Positions 1-7,947 of a DNA stretch of 18,833 nt are shown here, piece by piece. Both the position numbers and the translations under genes were made by a program. The stretch is from DATLGD01 sp035540755 (GTDB lineage Bacteria > Actinomycetota > Actinomycetes > Mycobacteriales > SCTD01). The notes beneath the pieces were generated by a model. It had not been told where the DNA came from. It made no database searches and was given only the letters and a program-made list of their open reading frames with translations. The stretch lies in contig DATLGD010000181.1 in assembly GCA_035540755.1 (NCBI GenBank), forward strand, positions 1 through 18,833, given 5' to 3'. How positions within the stretch are numbered: the stretch's first letter is position 1; each line of letters starts with the position of its first letter.

Positions 1-2
1 GG

Positions 3-860
3 TCTGAGGCCCCCGCCTCCGACGCGGTGCCCCCGATGCTCACCGCGCTTCCGGCGCTGATCACCGTCGCCCCCGAGCTCGTCGAGGAGTCGGTCGTCGT
101 CGAGGAGCTCGCCGTCACGGTCGAGGCCGAGCTCGCCGTCGGCGCCCGGCCCGACCTGTCCCTCGTCGCCGAGCTCGCCGAGGCCGAGAACCTGGTCATC
201 GAGCTCGACCGCGAGGTCCGCGGCCGGCAGACCTCCGACGACGGCCGCACCGACGAGCAGCTGGTCCTCGCGGCCCGCTCCGGCGACGACTCGGCGCTGT
301 CGACGCTGCTCACCAAGTACCGGGCGTTCGCGCGGGTCAAGGCGCGCTCGTACTTCCTCGTCGGCGCCGACCGCGAGGACATCGTGCAGGAGGGCATGAT
401 CGGCCTGTACAAGGCCATCCGCGACTTCAACGTCGAGATGGAGAGCAGCTTCCGGGCCTTCGCCGAGCTGTGCGTGACCCGGCAGATCATCACCGCCATC
501 AAGACCGCGACCCGCCAGAAGCACGGGCCGCTCAACAACTACGTGAGCTTCTCGCGCCCGGTGAGCGTCGACGACGACGGCGAGCGGGTGCTCGGCGACG
601 TCCTGCCGACCGTGGCCATCACCGACCCCGCCGACCTGGTGATCTCCGCCGAGCGCATCCGGGCGCTGCAGGCGCACTTCGACGAGGTGCTGTCCGACCT
701 CGAGACCGAGGTCCTGCGCCTCTACGTCGAGGGCAAGAGCTACCAGGAGATCGCCGAGCGGCTCCAGCGGCACGTGAAGTCCATCGACAACGCCCTGCAG
801 CGGATCAAGCGCAAGCTCGAGGGCCACCTGCGCGAGCGGGCCGTCGCCGACGCCGGCTGA
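3..860 (+). CDS. SigH/Spo0H-type RNA polymerase sigma factor (5' end probably outside window)
   Basis: Sigma-70 family factor that would direct RNA polymerase to a subset of promoters. Numbering from the GTG at 27, region 2 spans about residues 93-165 (core-binding stretch DIVQEGMIGLYKAIRDFN). Region 4 spans about 222-266 and holds the helix-turn-helix YQEIAERLQRHVKSIDNALQ. The linker LNNYVSFSRPVS resembles the LNSYVSLDKP linker of Bacillus SigH, so I place it in the SigH (Spo0H) group rather than the ECF or SigA groups. The first 70 or so residues are an acidic Ala/Val/Glu-rich extension. The frame stays open to base 3, and neither the GTG at 27 nor the ATG at 36 has a Shine-Dalgarno, so the real start is probably upstream of the window. 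It converges on the S8 protease, with 4 bases between the stops. The regulon cannot be read from sequence. Confidence 0.9.
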   Translation, partial: SEAPASDAVPPMLTALPALITVAPELVEESVVVEELAVTVEAELAVGARPDLSLVAELAEAENLVIELDREVRGRQTSDDGRTDEQLVLAARSGDDSALSTLLTKYRAFARVKARSYFLVGADREDIVQEGMIGLYKAIRDFNVEMESSFRAFAELCVTRQIITAIKTATRQKHGPLNNYVSFSRPVSVDDDGERVLGDVLPTVAITDPADLVISAERIRALQAHFDEVLSDLETEVLRLYVEGKSYQEIAERLQRHVKSIDNALQRIKRKLEGHLRERAVADAG

Positions 861-864
861 CCGG

Positions 865-2052
865 TCAGCGCGGCTTGCCGCCGCCGTTCCCGCCGCCGTT
901 GCCGCCGCCGTTCCCCCCGCCGTTGCCCTTGCCCTTGCTGCCGCCGTCGGTGCCGCCGCCGTCCGTGCCGACCAGCGCAGCGCCGGCCTGGGTGGCCGCC
1001 ACGGCGTCGACGATGCCCCAGCCGTAGTTCGGGGTGAACACGCCGCGGACGTCGCCGACCGGCTGGCGCGAGGTGGTGAGCAGGACCTCGACGACCTGGT
1101 CGTCGGTCAGGCCCTGCGCGGCGAGCAGCGCCGCGACACCCGCCACGTGCGGGGTGGCCATCGACGTGCCGGCGTACTCGTCGTAGGCGTTGCTGTAGCC
1201 GCAGGCCGAGCTGCTCCTGCTGGTGCCGGCCGGAACGGTGGACAGCACGTCCTCCCCGCAGACCGGCAGCAGCGAGCCGCCCGGGGCCGCGACCGAGGCG
1301 ACGTCCTGGTTGACGCCCCAGTTGCTGTAGGCGGCCGGGGCCTCGCGCCTGTCGGTCGCCGTCACGCACAGGGCGCCGCGGTCGAAGGCGGGGGTGCCGC
1401 ACAGCGGCACCTGGAAGTCGTTGCCGGCGGCGGCCACGACGACCGAGCCCTTCGCCCGGGCGTAGAGGATCGCCTCCTGGGTCTCGCCGATGACGCCGGT
1501 GATGGTGAGCGCCTGCACCCCCGGCAGCGCGCCGAGCGACATGGTGATCACCTCCGCGCCCTGGTCGGCGGCGTAGCGGATGCCCGCGGCGATCTCCTCG
1601 AAGGTGCCGCCGTCGTTGCCGAGCACCCGGACCGGCAGGATCGTCGCGTCGGGGGCGACACCGGCGACGCCGATGCCGTTGCCCGTGGCGGCCGCGGCGA
1701 TGCCGGCCACGTGCGTGCCGTGCGGGTCGCTGCCGCCGTCGGTCTGCCAGTCGCCGGTGCCGCAGGGGCCGGTGTCCGCGCAGCCGACGAAGTTCGCGCC
1801 GGCCAGCGTCTTGCTGCGCAGGTCCTCGTGCCCGAGGTCGACGCCGCTGTCGAGGACGGCGATGGTGGCGCCGTCGCCCGTGCTGGTCGACCAGGCGGCC
1901 GGGGCCTTCACCTGGTCGAGGCCCCACTGCCGGGGGGCCAGCGGGTCGCCGGTCTCGGCGGCAGTGGCGGGGACGGCGAGGGCGGCTCCAGCCGCGAGCA
2001 GGGCAGCGGCAGACGCGGCGAGGGCGCCGCTGCGCAGGGATGGTGACGTCAT
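865..2052 (-). CDS. Secreted subtilisin-like S8 family serine protease
   Basis: A 395-residue extracellular protease. Residues 1-32 form a Sec signal peptide (Arg at 7, Ala/Leu core, PATAA cleavage region). The catalytic triad is complete: Asp68 in AVLDSGVD, His111 in DPHGTHVAG, Ser297 in GTSMATPHVAG. The oxyanion Asn211 sits in VVAAAGND. No long propeptide lies between the signal peptide and the catalytic domain, which begins near residue 40 with PRQWGLDQVKAP. The C-terminus is a GGGN-repeat tail encoded by 12-bp tandem repeats, without a sorting motif or membrane helix, so I expect a secreted or wall-associated enzyme. The ATG has an AAGGA Shine-Dalgarno 6 bases upstream (2059-2063). An SSI-like lipoprotein about 10.5 kb away belongs to a family known for inhibiting subtilisins; a functional link is speculative. 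Confidence 0.95.
   Translation of the reverse strand: MTSPSLRSGALAASAAALLAAGAALAVPATAAETGDPLAPRQWGLDQVKAPAAWSTSTGDGATIAVLDSGVDLGHEDLRSKTLAGANFVGCADTGPCGTGDWQTDGGSDPHGTHVAGIAAAATGNGIGVAGVAPDATILPVRVLGNDGGTFEEIAAGIRYAADQGAEVITMSLGALPGVQALTITGVIGETQEAILYARAKGSVVVAAAGNDFQVPLCGTPAFDRGALCVTATDRREAPAAYSNWGVNQDVASVAAPGGSLLPVCGEDVLSTVPAGTSRSSSACGYSNAYDEYAGTSMATPHVAGVAALLAAQGLTDDQVVEVLLTTSRQPVGDVRGVFTPNYGWGIVDAVAATQAGAALVGTDGGGTDGGSKGKGNGGGNGGGNGGGNGGGKPR
877..924. repeat. Four 12-bp tandem repeats coding the protease's GGGN tail
   Basis: On the plus strand the unit is gccgccgccgtt with small changes, at 877, 889, 901 and 913. It is in frame with the S8 protease on the minus strand and gives a (GGGN)x4 tail. 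Copy number is likely to vary by slippage without breaking the frame. The tail is probably a flexible wall-spanning or spacer segment. Confidence 0.85.
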
Positions 2053-2148
2053 CTCGGGTCCTTGTGGGGGAGGCGGACGGGCTGGTCTGTCCGGATCCGT
2101 ACCCCTTCGTCGGCGCCGGTCGTCATCGATCCGTCACAAACCTGAGCA

Positions 2149-2177
2149 GCCCGGTTCGGGCCGCGCCCGAACCGGGC
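2149..2177 (-). terminator. Strong hairpin downstream of tRNA-Thr
   Basis: A perfect 13-bp inverted repeat, gcccggttcgggc (2149-2161) and its complement (2165-2177), around a 3-base loop. It lies 55 bases beyond the 3' end of the minus-strand tRNA-Thr. On that strand it is followed within about 10 bases by a short T run (aggtttgtg), so it reads as the tRNA terminator. It also sits about 100 bp upstream of the S8 protease start on the same strand, where it would insulate the protease from tRNA transcription. A palindromic protein-binding site is the alternative. Confidence 0.6.
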
Positions 2178-2231
2178 CGGTCCAGGTGCGGTCGCTGCCC
2201 ATCCCGGGTACCGCCGTCTTGATGCTCGCGG

Positions 2232-2304
2232 AGCCGCGTGCCGGCCTCGAACCGGCGACCCTCGCTTTACAAGAGCGATGCTCTACCAGCTGAGCTAACG
2301 CGGC
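2232..2304 (-). tRNA. tRNA-Thr (anticodon TGT)
   Basis: On the minus strand a full 73-nt cloverleaf folds. The acceptor stem pairs GCCGCGT with ACGCGGC (7/7). The D-arm is GCTC/GAGC with loop AGCTGGTA. The anticodon stem is TCGCT/AGCGA with loop CTTGTAA, giving anticodon TGT (reads ACA and other ACN codons by wobble). The T-arm is GCCGG/CCGGC with loop TTCGAGG. The discriminator is U, which fits bacterial tRNA-Thr. CCA is not encoded. A single gene with no neighbouring tRNA, and no duplicated 3' end that would mark an integrated element. Confidence 0.97.
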
Positions 2305-2333
2305 GGGTCCTGCCGCTCTCGGCGGCTCCGGCC

Positions 2334-2339
2334 AGAGTA
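2334..2339 (-). promoter_or_regulatory. Possible -10 box of tRNA-Thr
   Basis: TACTCT on the minus strand fits the actinobacterial TANNNT -10 consensus and lies 29 bases upstream of the mature tRNA 5' end. No convincing -35 box was seen, so this rests on position and a short match only. Confidence 0.35.
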
Positions 2340-2366
2340 GGGCCAGCGCCCGGGCCGGGAGGAGAA

Positions 2367-2387
2367 GGCCGGGCGGACGGCCCGGCC
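2367..2387 (-). terminator. Hairpin terminator after hutG
   Basis: An 8-bp perfect stem, ggccgggc (2367-2374) with gcccggcc (2380-2387), around a 5-base loop. It begins 53 bases past the hutG stop on the minus strand and is followed there by the pyrimidine run cttctcctccc. It would close the hut operon before the tRNA-Thr promoter. The lack of a true T tract is common in high-GC actinobacteria. Confidence 0.5.
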
Positions 2388-2440
2388 CCCGGGTCCACCG
2401 GCGCCTGCGGACCGGCCGGCGGCGACGCTCGCGCGAGCCG

Positions 2441-3343
2441 TCAGGACCGGCTGGCGAGCCCGGCGGCGACGCGGAGCAGCAGCGCGGCGGTGAGGTCGAC
2501 GGTGCGCCCGCCCTCGTCCCCGCCCGCGTCGACCTCGGTCAGGTCGACCGACACCACGGCCGGGTGCCGCCCGGCCTCCGCCGCGACGTCCAGCAGCTCC
2601 CACGGCATCAGGCCGCCCGGCCGCGCACCGGGGCAGCCGGGCACGAAGGCGGCGTCCACGACGTCGACGTCGAGGTCGACGTGCACGGCGTCGCAGCGAC
2701 CGGCGAGCTCGTCGAGCGCCGCGCGCACGGTCGTCGCGACGCCCTGCCGCCGGGCCTGCGCAGCCGTGACCACCGTGACGCCGCGGTCGTCGCACCAGCG
2801 CCGGTAGGCGCGGCTGTTGGTGAGCGACCCGAGGCCGACCTGGACGACGTGCCCGCCGGGCAGCCCGTCCTCGACCAGGCCGCGCACCGGGGTGCCGTTG
2901 GTCGGGCCGTCGTGGAAGCCGCGCACGTCGTGGTGGGCGTCGAGGGTGAGCAGGCCGGCCCGGGACAGGTCCGGCAGCAGCGCCCGGGCGGCGGGGCGGG
3001 TCAGCGCGTTGTCGCCCCCGACGAGCACGACGAGGTCGGCCCGGGGCAGCGCCCGCAGGTCGCGCTCGACCGCGTCGATCAGCACCTCGCCGGCGAGGTC
3101 GGCCACCGGCAGGTCGCCGGCGTCGGTGACCCGCAGCGCCTCGAGGTCGACGTCGAGGTCGGCGTCGAACGTGCTGTACCGGCGCAGTGCGGCCCGCACC
3201 GCCGCCGGTGTGAGGTCGGCCCGGGACAGCGAGATCGACGACCGCGCGCACGGCACGCCGACCACGACGAGATGGCGCCCGTCCGGTGCCCCGCCGGCGG
3301 CGAGCCAGTCCGAGGCCCGGGGCCACTGCGGGTCCTCGCTCAC
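2441..3343 (-). CDS. hutG: Formimidoylglutamase (last step of histidine degradation)
   Basis: A 300-residue enzyme of the arginase/agmatinase (ureohydrolase) superfamily. It hydrolyses N-formimidoyl-L-glutamate to glutamate and formamide with a binuclear Mn centre in the cytosol. Metal motifs are visible: GGDN at 109-112, Asp135/His137/Asp139 in LDAHHDVR, Asp223/Asp225 in HVDLDVDVVD, and Glu270 in SVDLTEVD. Superfamily members usually have GGDH at the first motif, so one classical His ligand is replaced by Asn112. I recall Asn here in some formimidoylglutamases, so inactivity does not follow. It starts at the GTG whose GTGA overlaps the hutI stop by 4 bases (3340-3343), which implies translational coupling. 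The hut context sets the substrate; agmatinase or arginase is a weaker alternative. Confidence 0.93.
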   Translation of the reverse strand: MSEDPQWPRASDWLAAGGAPDGRHLVVVGVPCARSSISLSRADLTPAAVRAALRRYSTFDADLDVDLEALRVTDAGDLPVADLAGEVLIDAVERDLRALPRADLVVLVGGDNALTRPAARALLPDLSRAGLLTLDAHHDVRGFHDGPTNGTPVRGLVEDGLPGGHVVQVGLGSLTNSRAYRRWCDDRGVTVVTAAQARRQGVATTVRAALDELAGRCDAVHVDLDVDVVDAAFVPGCPGARPGGLMPWELLDVAAEAGRHPAVVSVDLTEVDAGGDEGGRTVDLTAALLLRVAAGLASRS

Positions 3344-4488
3344 CGGACCACCTCCCCGCCGCGGACGACGGCGTGCACGAGATCGACCCCGGGCCGGTAG
3401 GCCAGGTGCACCTCGCTCGGCGCGTCCAGCACGACCAGGTCGGCGCGCGCCCCCACCCGCAGGTGCCCCACGTCGTGGCGGCGCAGCGCCGTCGCTCCGC
3501 CTTGCGTCGCGGCGCGCAGTGCCTCGGCGGGCGTCATCTGCAGCTCGCGGCAGGCCAGCGCGACCACGAACGGCATCGAGGTCGTGAACGAGGTGCCGGG
3601 GTTGCAGTCGCTGGCCAGTGCCACCGGCACGCCGGCGTCGAGCAGCCGCCGGGCCGGGGCGTAGGGCGACCGGGTGGAGAACTCCGCGACCGGCACGAGC
3701 ACCGCGACGACGCCGGCGTCGCGCAGGGCGGCGACGTCGTCGTCGGTCACGTGCGTGCAGTGGTCGGCGCTGGCCGCGCCCAGCTCGGCCGCGAGCAGCG
3801 CCCCGGGGCCCGGTCCCAGCTGGTTCGCGTGCACGTGCAGGTCCAGGCCGCGGGCCGCCCCGGCCGCCAGCACCGCCCGGCTCTCGTCGCCGTCGAAGGC
3901 GCCGACCTCGCAGAACACGTCGACGGCGGTCGCGAGGTCGGCGACGGCGTCCAGCATCTGGCCGCGGACCAGGTCCACGTAGGCGGTGCGCTCGACGCCC
4001 GCCGGCACCACGTGTGCGCCGAGGAACGTGCGGTGCGGGGTGAGCTGTGCGGCGACCTCGAGCAGCCGGCGCTCGGTCGCGACGTCGAGGCCGTAGCCGC
4101 TCTTGACCTCGAACGTCGTCGTGCCCGAGCGGAGCGCCTCCGCCGCCAGCCGCTGCGCGCGGGCGAGCAGCTCGTGCGCCGGCGCCGCCCGGGTGGCCTC
4201 CACCGTCGTCCGGATGCCGCCTGCGGCGTACGGCTGGCCGGCCAGGCGGGCGGCGAACTCCGCCGACCGGTCTCCGGCGAACACCAGGTGGGTGTGCGCG
4301 TCGACGAAGCCCGGGACCACGCACCGCCACTCGGCGTCGAGCCGCTGGTCGGCCGCCGGTGCCTGCGCCGACGGACCGGCCCAGGCGACGACGCCGTCCT
4401 CGACGACGAGCGCGGCGTCCTCGAGCACCGGCCGCTCGTCGTCCCAGGTGACCAGCCGCCCGATCCGGTCCACCACCAGCGCCCTCAC
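3340..4488 (-). CDS. hutI: Imidazolonepropionase
   Basis: A metal-dependent amidohydrolase that opens 4-imidazolone-5-propanoate to N-formimidoyl-L-glutamate in the cytosol. From the chosen start (382 residues), metal ligands are His65 and His67 in FVDAHTHLVF, His220 in HVHANQLGPG, and Asp294 in ASDCNPGTS. The family signature NPGTSFTTSMPFVVALAC is present, followed by the typical MTPAEALRAAT helix. I chose the GTG at 4488 because GGAGG (4493-4497) lies 4 bases upstream and the protein then begins MRALVVDRIGRL, as in the family. The longer GTG at 4524 has no Shine-Dalgarno and would start inside the large inverted repeat. The 142-base gap to hutU is unusual in an otherwise tight operon and is occupied by that palindrome. 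The stop overlaps hutG. Confidence 0.95.
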   Translation of the reverse strand: MRALVVDRIGRLVTWDDERPVLEDAALVVEDGVVAWAGPSAQAPAADQRLDAEWRCVVPGFVDAHTHLVFAGDRSAEFAARLAGQPYAAGGIRTTVEATRAAPAHELLARAQRLAAEALRSGTTTFEVKSGYGLDVATERRLLEVAAQLTPHRTFLGAHVVPAGVERTAYVDLVRGQMLDAVADLATAVDVFCEVGAFDGDESRAVLAAGAARGLDLHVHANQLGPGPGALLAAELGAASADHCTHVTDDDVAALRDAGVVAVLVPVAEFSTRSPYAPARRLLDAGVPVALASDCNPGTSFTTSMPFVVALACRELQMTPAEALRAATQGGATALRRHDVGHLRVGARADLVVLDAPSEVHLAYRPGVDLVHAVVRGGEVVR

Positions 4489-4492
4489 CGCC

Positions 4493-4497
4493 CCTCC
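4493..4497 (-). promoter_or_regulatory. Shine-Dalgarno of hutI beside the large palindrome
   Basis: GGAGG on the minus strand lies 4 bases before the GTG at 4488 and decides that start over the GTGs at 4500 and 4524. It begins only 4 bases after the end of the long inverted repeat (4502), so folding of that repeat in mRNA could change access to it. Confidence 0.6.
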
Positions 4498-4501
4498 CAC
4501 C

Positions 4502-4622
4502 CCCCTGCGTCCGCGTCCTGACACATGCCGCGCGCGGATGCGGGCGGACGCACGGGGTCACCGGCCGGGCGAGCGTCCGACCGGGCACGCGGGGATGGTG
4601 TGCCAGGACGCGGACGCAGGGG
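4502..4622. repeat. 121-bp imperfect palindrome in the hutU-hutI spacer
   Basis: The outer arms are 4502-4525 and 4599-4622, pairing at 23 of 24 positions; the exact core is CCCCTGCGTCCGCGTCCTG. With the same centre of symmetry (4562), an inner stem pairs 4541-4554 with 4570-4583 at 12 of 14 positions. The heptamer GCGTCCG therefore occurs four times in alternating orientation (4507, 4545, 4573, 4611). The element begins 9 bases after the hutU stop and ends 13 bases before the hutI start. It could be an mRNA stability or processing hairpin, a partial terminator, a regulator-binding array, or a small non-autonomous mobile element (MITE/REP-like). No clear target-site duplication is visible. 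Confidence 0.85.
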
Positions 4623-4630
4623 AGGGGGAG

Positions 4631-6241
<1,611 letters not shown>

Positions 6242-6267
6242 GACGTCGTCCCCTCCTCGGCGGTCGG

Positions 6268-7794
6268 TCAGTCCAGCGGGCCGACGGCGTCCTCGGCGGC
6301 GCGCACGAGCGCTCCGCTGCGCACGACGTCGACGGCGGCCTCGAGCTCGGGCCCCAGGTGCCGGTCGGGGCCGGGCCCCGGCACGGTCCGGCGGAGCAGG
6401 CGCACGACGCCCCCGGTGCCGGCGGCCGGCTCGAGCGGCGCGCGCAGGTCGAGCGCCCTGGCCGCCGTCAGCGCCTCGACCGCGAGCACCTGCGCGAGCC
6501 CGTCGAGGGCCCGCCGGAGCTTGCGGCCGGTCGACCACCCCATCGAGACGTGGTCCTCCTGCATGGCCGAGGACGGGATCGAGTCGACGCTCGCCGGCGC
6601 CGCCAGCCGCTTCAGCTCGCTGACGATCCCGGCCTGGGCGTACTGGGCGATCATGTGGCCGGAGTCGACGCCCGGGTCGTGCGCGAGGAACGCCGGCAGG
6701 TCGCCGTTGCGGTTCAGGTCGAGCAGCCGGTCGGTGCGCCGCTCGGCCATCGAGGCGAGGTCGGCGACCGGCACCGCGAGGAAGTCGAGCGCGTACGCGA
6801 CCGGGGCGCCGTGGAAGTTGCCGCTGCTCTCCACCCGCCCGTCGTCGGTGACCACCGGGTTGTCGACGGTGGCGGCCAGCTCCCAGCCGGCCACCCGCCG
6901 GGCGTGGTCGAGGGTGTCGCGGGCCGCCCCGGCCACCTGCGGCGCGCAGCGCAGCGAGTAGGCGTCCTGCACCCGCGTGCAGGCCGGCGTGCGGTGCGAG
7001 GCCATGACGGCGGATCCCGCCAGCAGCCGGCGCAGGTTGGCGGCCGACACCTGCTGGCCGGGGTGCGGGCGCATCGCCATGAGGTCGACCGCGAACGGGG
7101 CGTCGGAGCCCAGCAGCGCCTCGACGCTCATGGCCGCGGTGACGTCGGCGGTGCGCAGCAGCAGGTCGAGGTCGGCGCACGCCAGGAGCAGCGTCCCGAG
7201 CATGCCGTCGGTGCCGTTGACGAGGGCCAGACCCTCCTTCTCGGCGAGCTCGACCGGCGGCACCGGGACGCCCCCGTCGGACTCGCCCTCGCCCATGAGC
7301 ACCAGCGCGACGGCCGCGAGCGGCGCCAGGTCGCCCGAGCACCCCAGCGAGCCGTGCTCGCGCACCACCGGCGTGACGCCGGCGTCCAGCAGCGCCGCCA
7401 GCGCCTGCGCCACGACCGGGCGCACCCCGGTGCGGCCGGAGGCGAGCGTGCGCAGGCGCAGCAGCATCATCGCCCGGACCACCTCCCGCTCCACCGGTGC
7501 GCCGATGCCGGCGGCGTGCGAGCGCACCAGGCTGCGCTGCAGCTGCGCCCGCAGCTCCGGGGCCACGTGCCGCGTCGCCAGCGCCCCGAAGCCGGTGGAC
7601 ACGCCGTAGTGGGCGTCGGGGGAGGCGGCGAGCCCGTCGATCACCGCGCGGCCGGCCGCGATGCGGGCCAGCGCCGTCTCGTCGAGCGCCACGCCGGCTC
7701 CGCGCCGGGCCACGGCGACGACGTCCCGCTCCGTCAGCGGAGCTCCCGAGACCACGACAGCGGGCGGGGTGACGACGGCGGGGGGCGGGCTCAC
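6268..7794 (-). CDS. hutH: Histidine ammonia-lyase
   Basis: A 508-residue enzyme that deaminates L-histidine to urocanate and ammonia, the first step of the Hut pathway. Family motifs: catalytic Tyr63 in HYGVSTGFG, the MIO-forming loop GSLGCSGDLAPL (Cys152-Ser153-Gly154), LVNGTDGMLG, MRPHPGQQ, QDAYSLRCAPQV, SGNFHGAPV and SSAMQEDHVSMGW. The MIO tripeptide is Cys-Ser-Gly instead of the usual Ala-Ser-Gly; cyclisation is still possible. The GTG at 7794 has no Shine-Dalgarno but lies 6 bases after TACGGT, as in a leaderless transcript. It is the first gene of hutH-hutU-hutI-hutG and is divergent from the MCE gene across a 153-base spacer. No hut regulator gene lies within the window. Confidence 0.96.
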   Translation of the reverse strand: MSPPPAVVTPPAVVVSGAPLTERDVVAVARRGAGVALDETALARIAAGRAVIDGLAASPDAHYGVSTGFGALATRHVAPELRAQLQRSLVRSHAAGIGAPVEREVVRAMMLLRLRTLASGRTGVRPVVAQALAALLDAGVTPVVREHGSLGCSGDLAPLAAVALVLMGEGESDGGVPVPPVELAEKEGLALVNGTDGMLGTLLLACADLDLLLRTADVTAAMSVEALLGSDAPFAVDLMAMRPHPGQQVSAANLRRLLAGSAVMASHRTPACTRVQDAYSLRCAPQVAGAARDTLDHARRVAGWELAATVDNPVVTDDGRVESSGNFHGAPVAYALDFLAVPVADLASMAERRTDRLLDLNRNGDLPAFLAHDPGVDSGHMIAQYAQAGIVSELKRLAAPASVDSIPSSAMQEDHVSMGWSTGRKLRRALDGLAQVLAVEALTAARALDLRAPLEPAAGTGGVVRLLRRTVPGPGPDRHLGPELEAAVDVVRSGALVRAAEDAVGPLD

Positions 7795-7806
7795 CGCTGC
7801 ACCGTA
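7792..7806 (-). promoter_or_regulatory. Leaderless -10 box and GTG of hutH (TACGGT-N6-GTG)
   Basis: TACGGT (7801-7806, minus strand) fits the TANNNT -10 consensus. It is followed by gcagcg and then the GTG start, so transcription would begin at or next to the start codon. No Shine-Dalgarno exists. This would be the promoter of the whole hut operon. Confidence 0.6.
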
Positions 7807-7850
7807 GGGCCCCCGCCCGGCACAGCGGAAGTACGCACGCTCGTCTCTCG

Positions 7851-7878
7851 TGCCGCAGATGGCATGCTGTCCGGACAG
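7851..7878. promoter_or_regulatory. Operator-like palindromes between hutH and the MCE gene
   Basis: Two adjacent inverted repeats lie in the divergent spacer: TGCC-N6-GGCA (7851-7864) and the perfect 12-bp palindrome CTGTCCGGACAG (7867-7878). The second centres about 78 bp from the hutH start and about 75 bp from the MCE start, a place where a repressor or activator could act on both genes. I do not recognise either as a known hut operator. Confidence 0.35.
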
Positions 7879-7901
7879 ACCGTGTGACGCACGCCATCTC
7901 C

Positions 7902-7917
7902 CGGGCCGTGCGGCCCG
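7902..7917 (+). other. Small hairpin ahead of the MCE gene
   Basis: CGGGCC and GGCCCG pair around a gtgc loop, 31 bases upstream of the MCE start and on its strand. In mRNA it would be a stable 5' leader hairpin. It may equally be a chance result of high GC. Confidence 0.3.
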
Positions 7918-7947
7918 TTGTGGCGACAGAGCAAGGGGAACGGCGAG

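Noticed and set aside
877..924. A CRISPR-like array.
   Set aside because: The repeats are 12 bp, contiguous with no spacers, and code a Gly/Asn protein tail.
2053..2231. A cyclic di-AMP or other riboswitch ahead of the S8 protease.
   Set aside because: I could not find the conserved blocks of the ydaO/yuaA class; the only strong structure is the simple 13-bp hairpin, better explained as the tRNA terminator.
2232..2304. tRNA-Thr as an attachment site for an integrated element.
   Set aside because: No integrase gene, no repeated tRNA 3' end, and ordinary backbone genes on both sides.
4488..4524. The longer hutI start at GTG 4524.
   Set aside because: No Shine-Dalgarno, and the extra 12 residues (Gly/Arg-rich) derive from the palindrome; the GTG at 4488 has GGAGG at a fitting distance and matches the family N-terminus.
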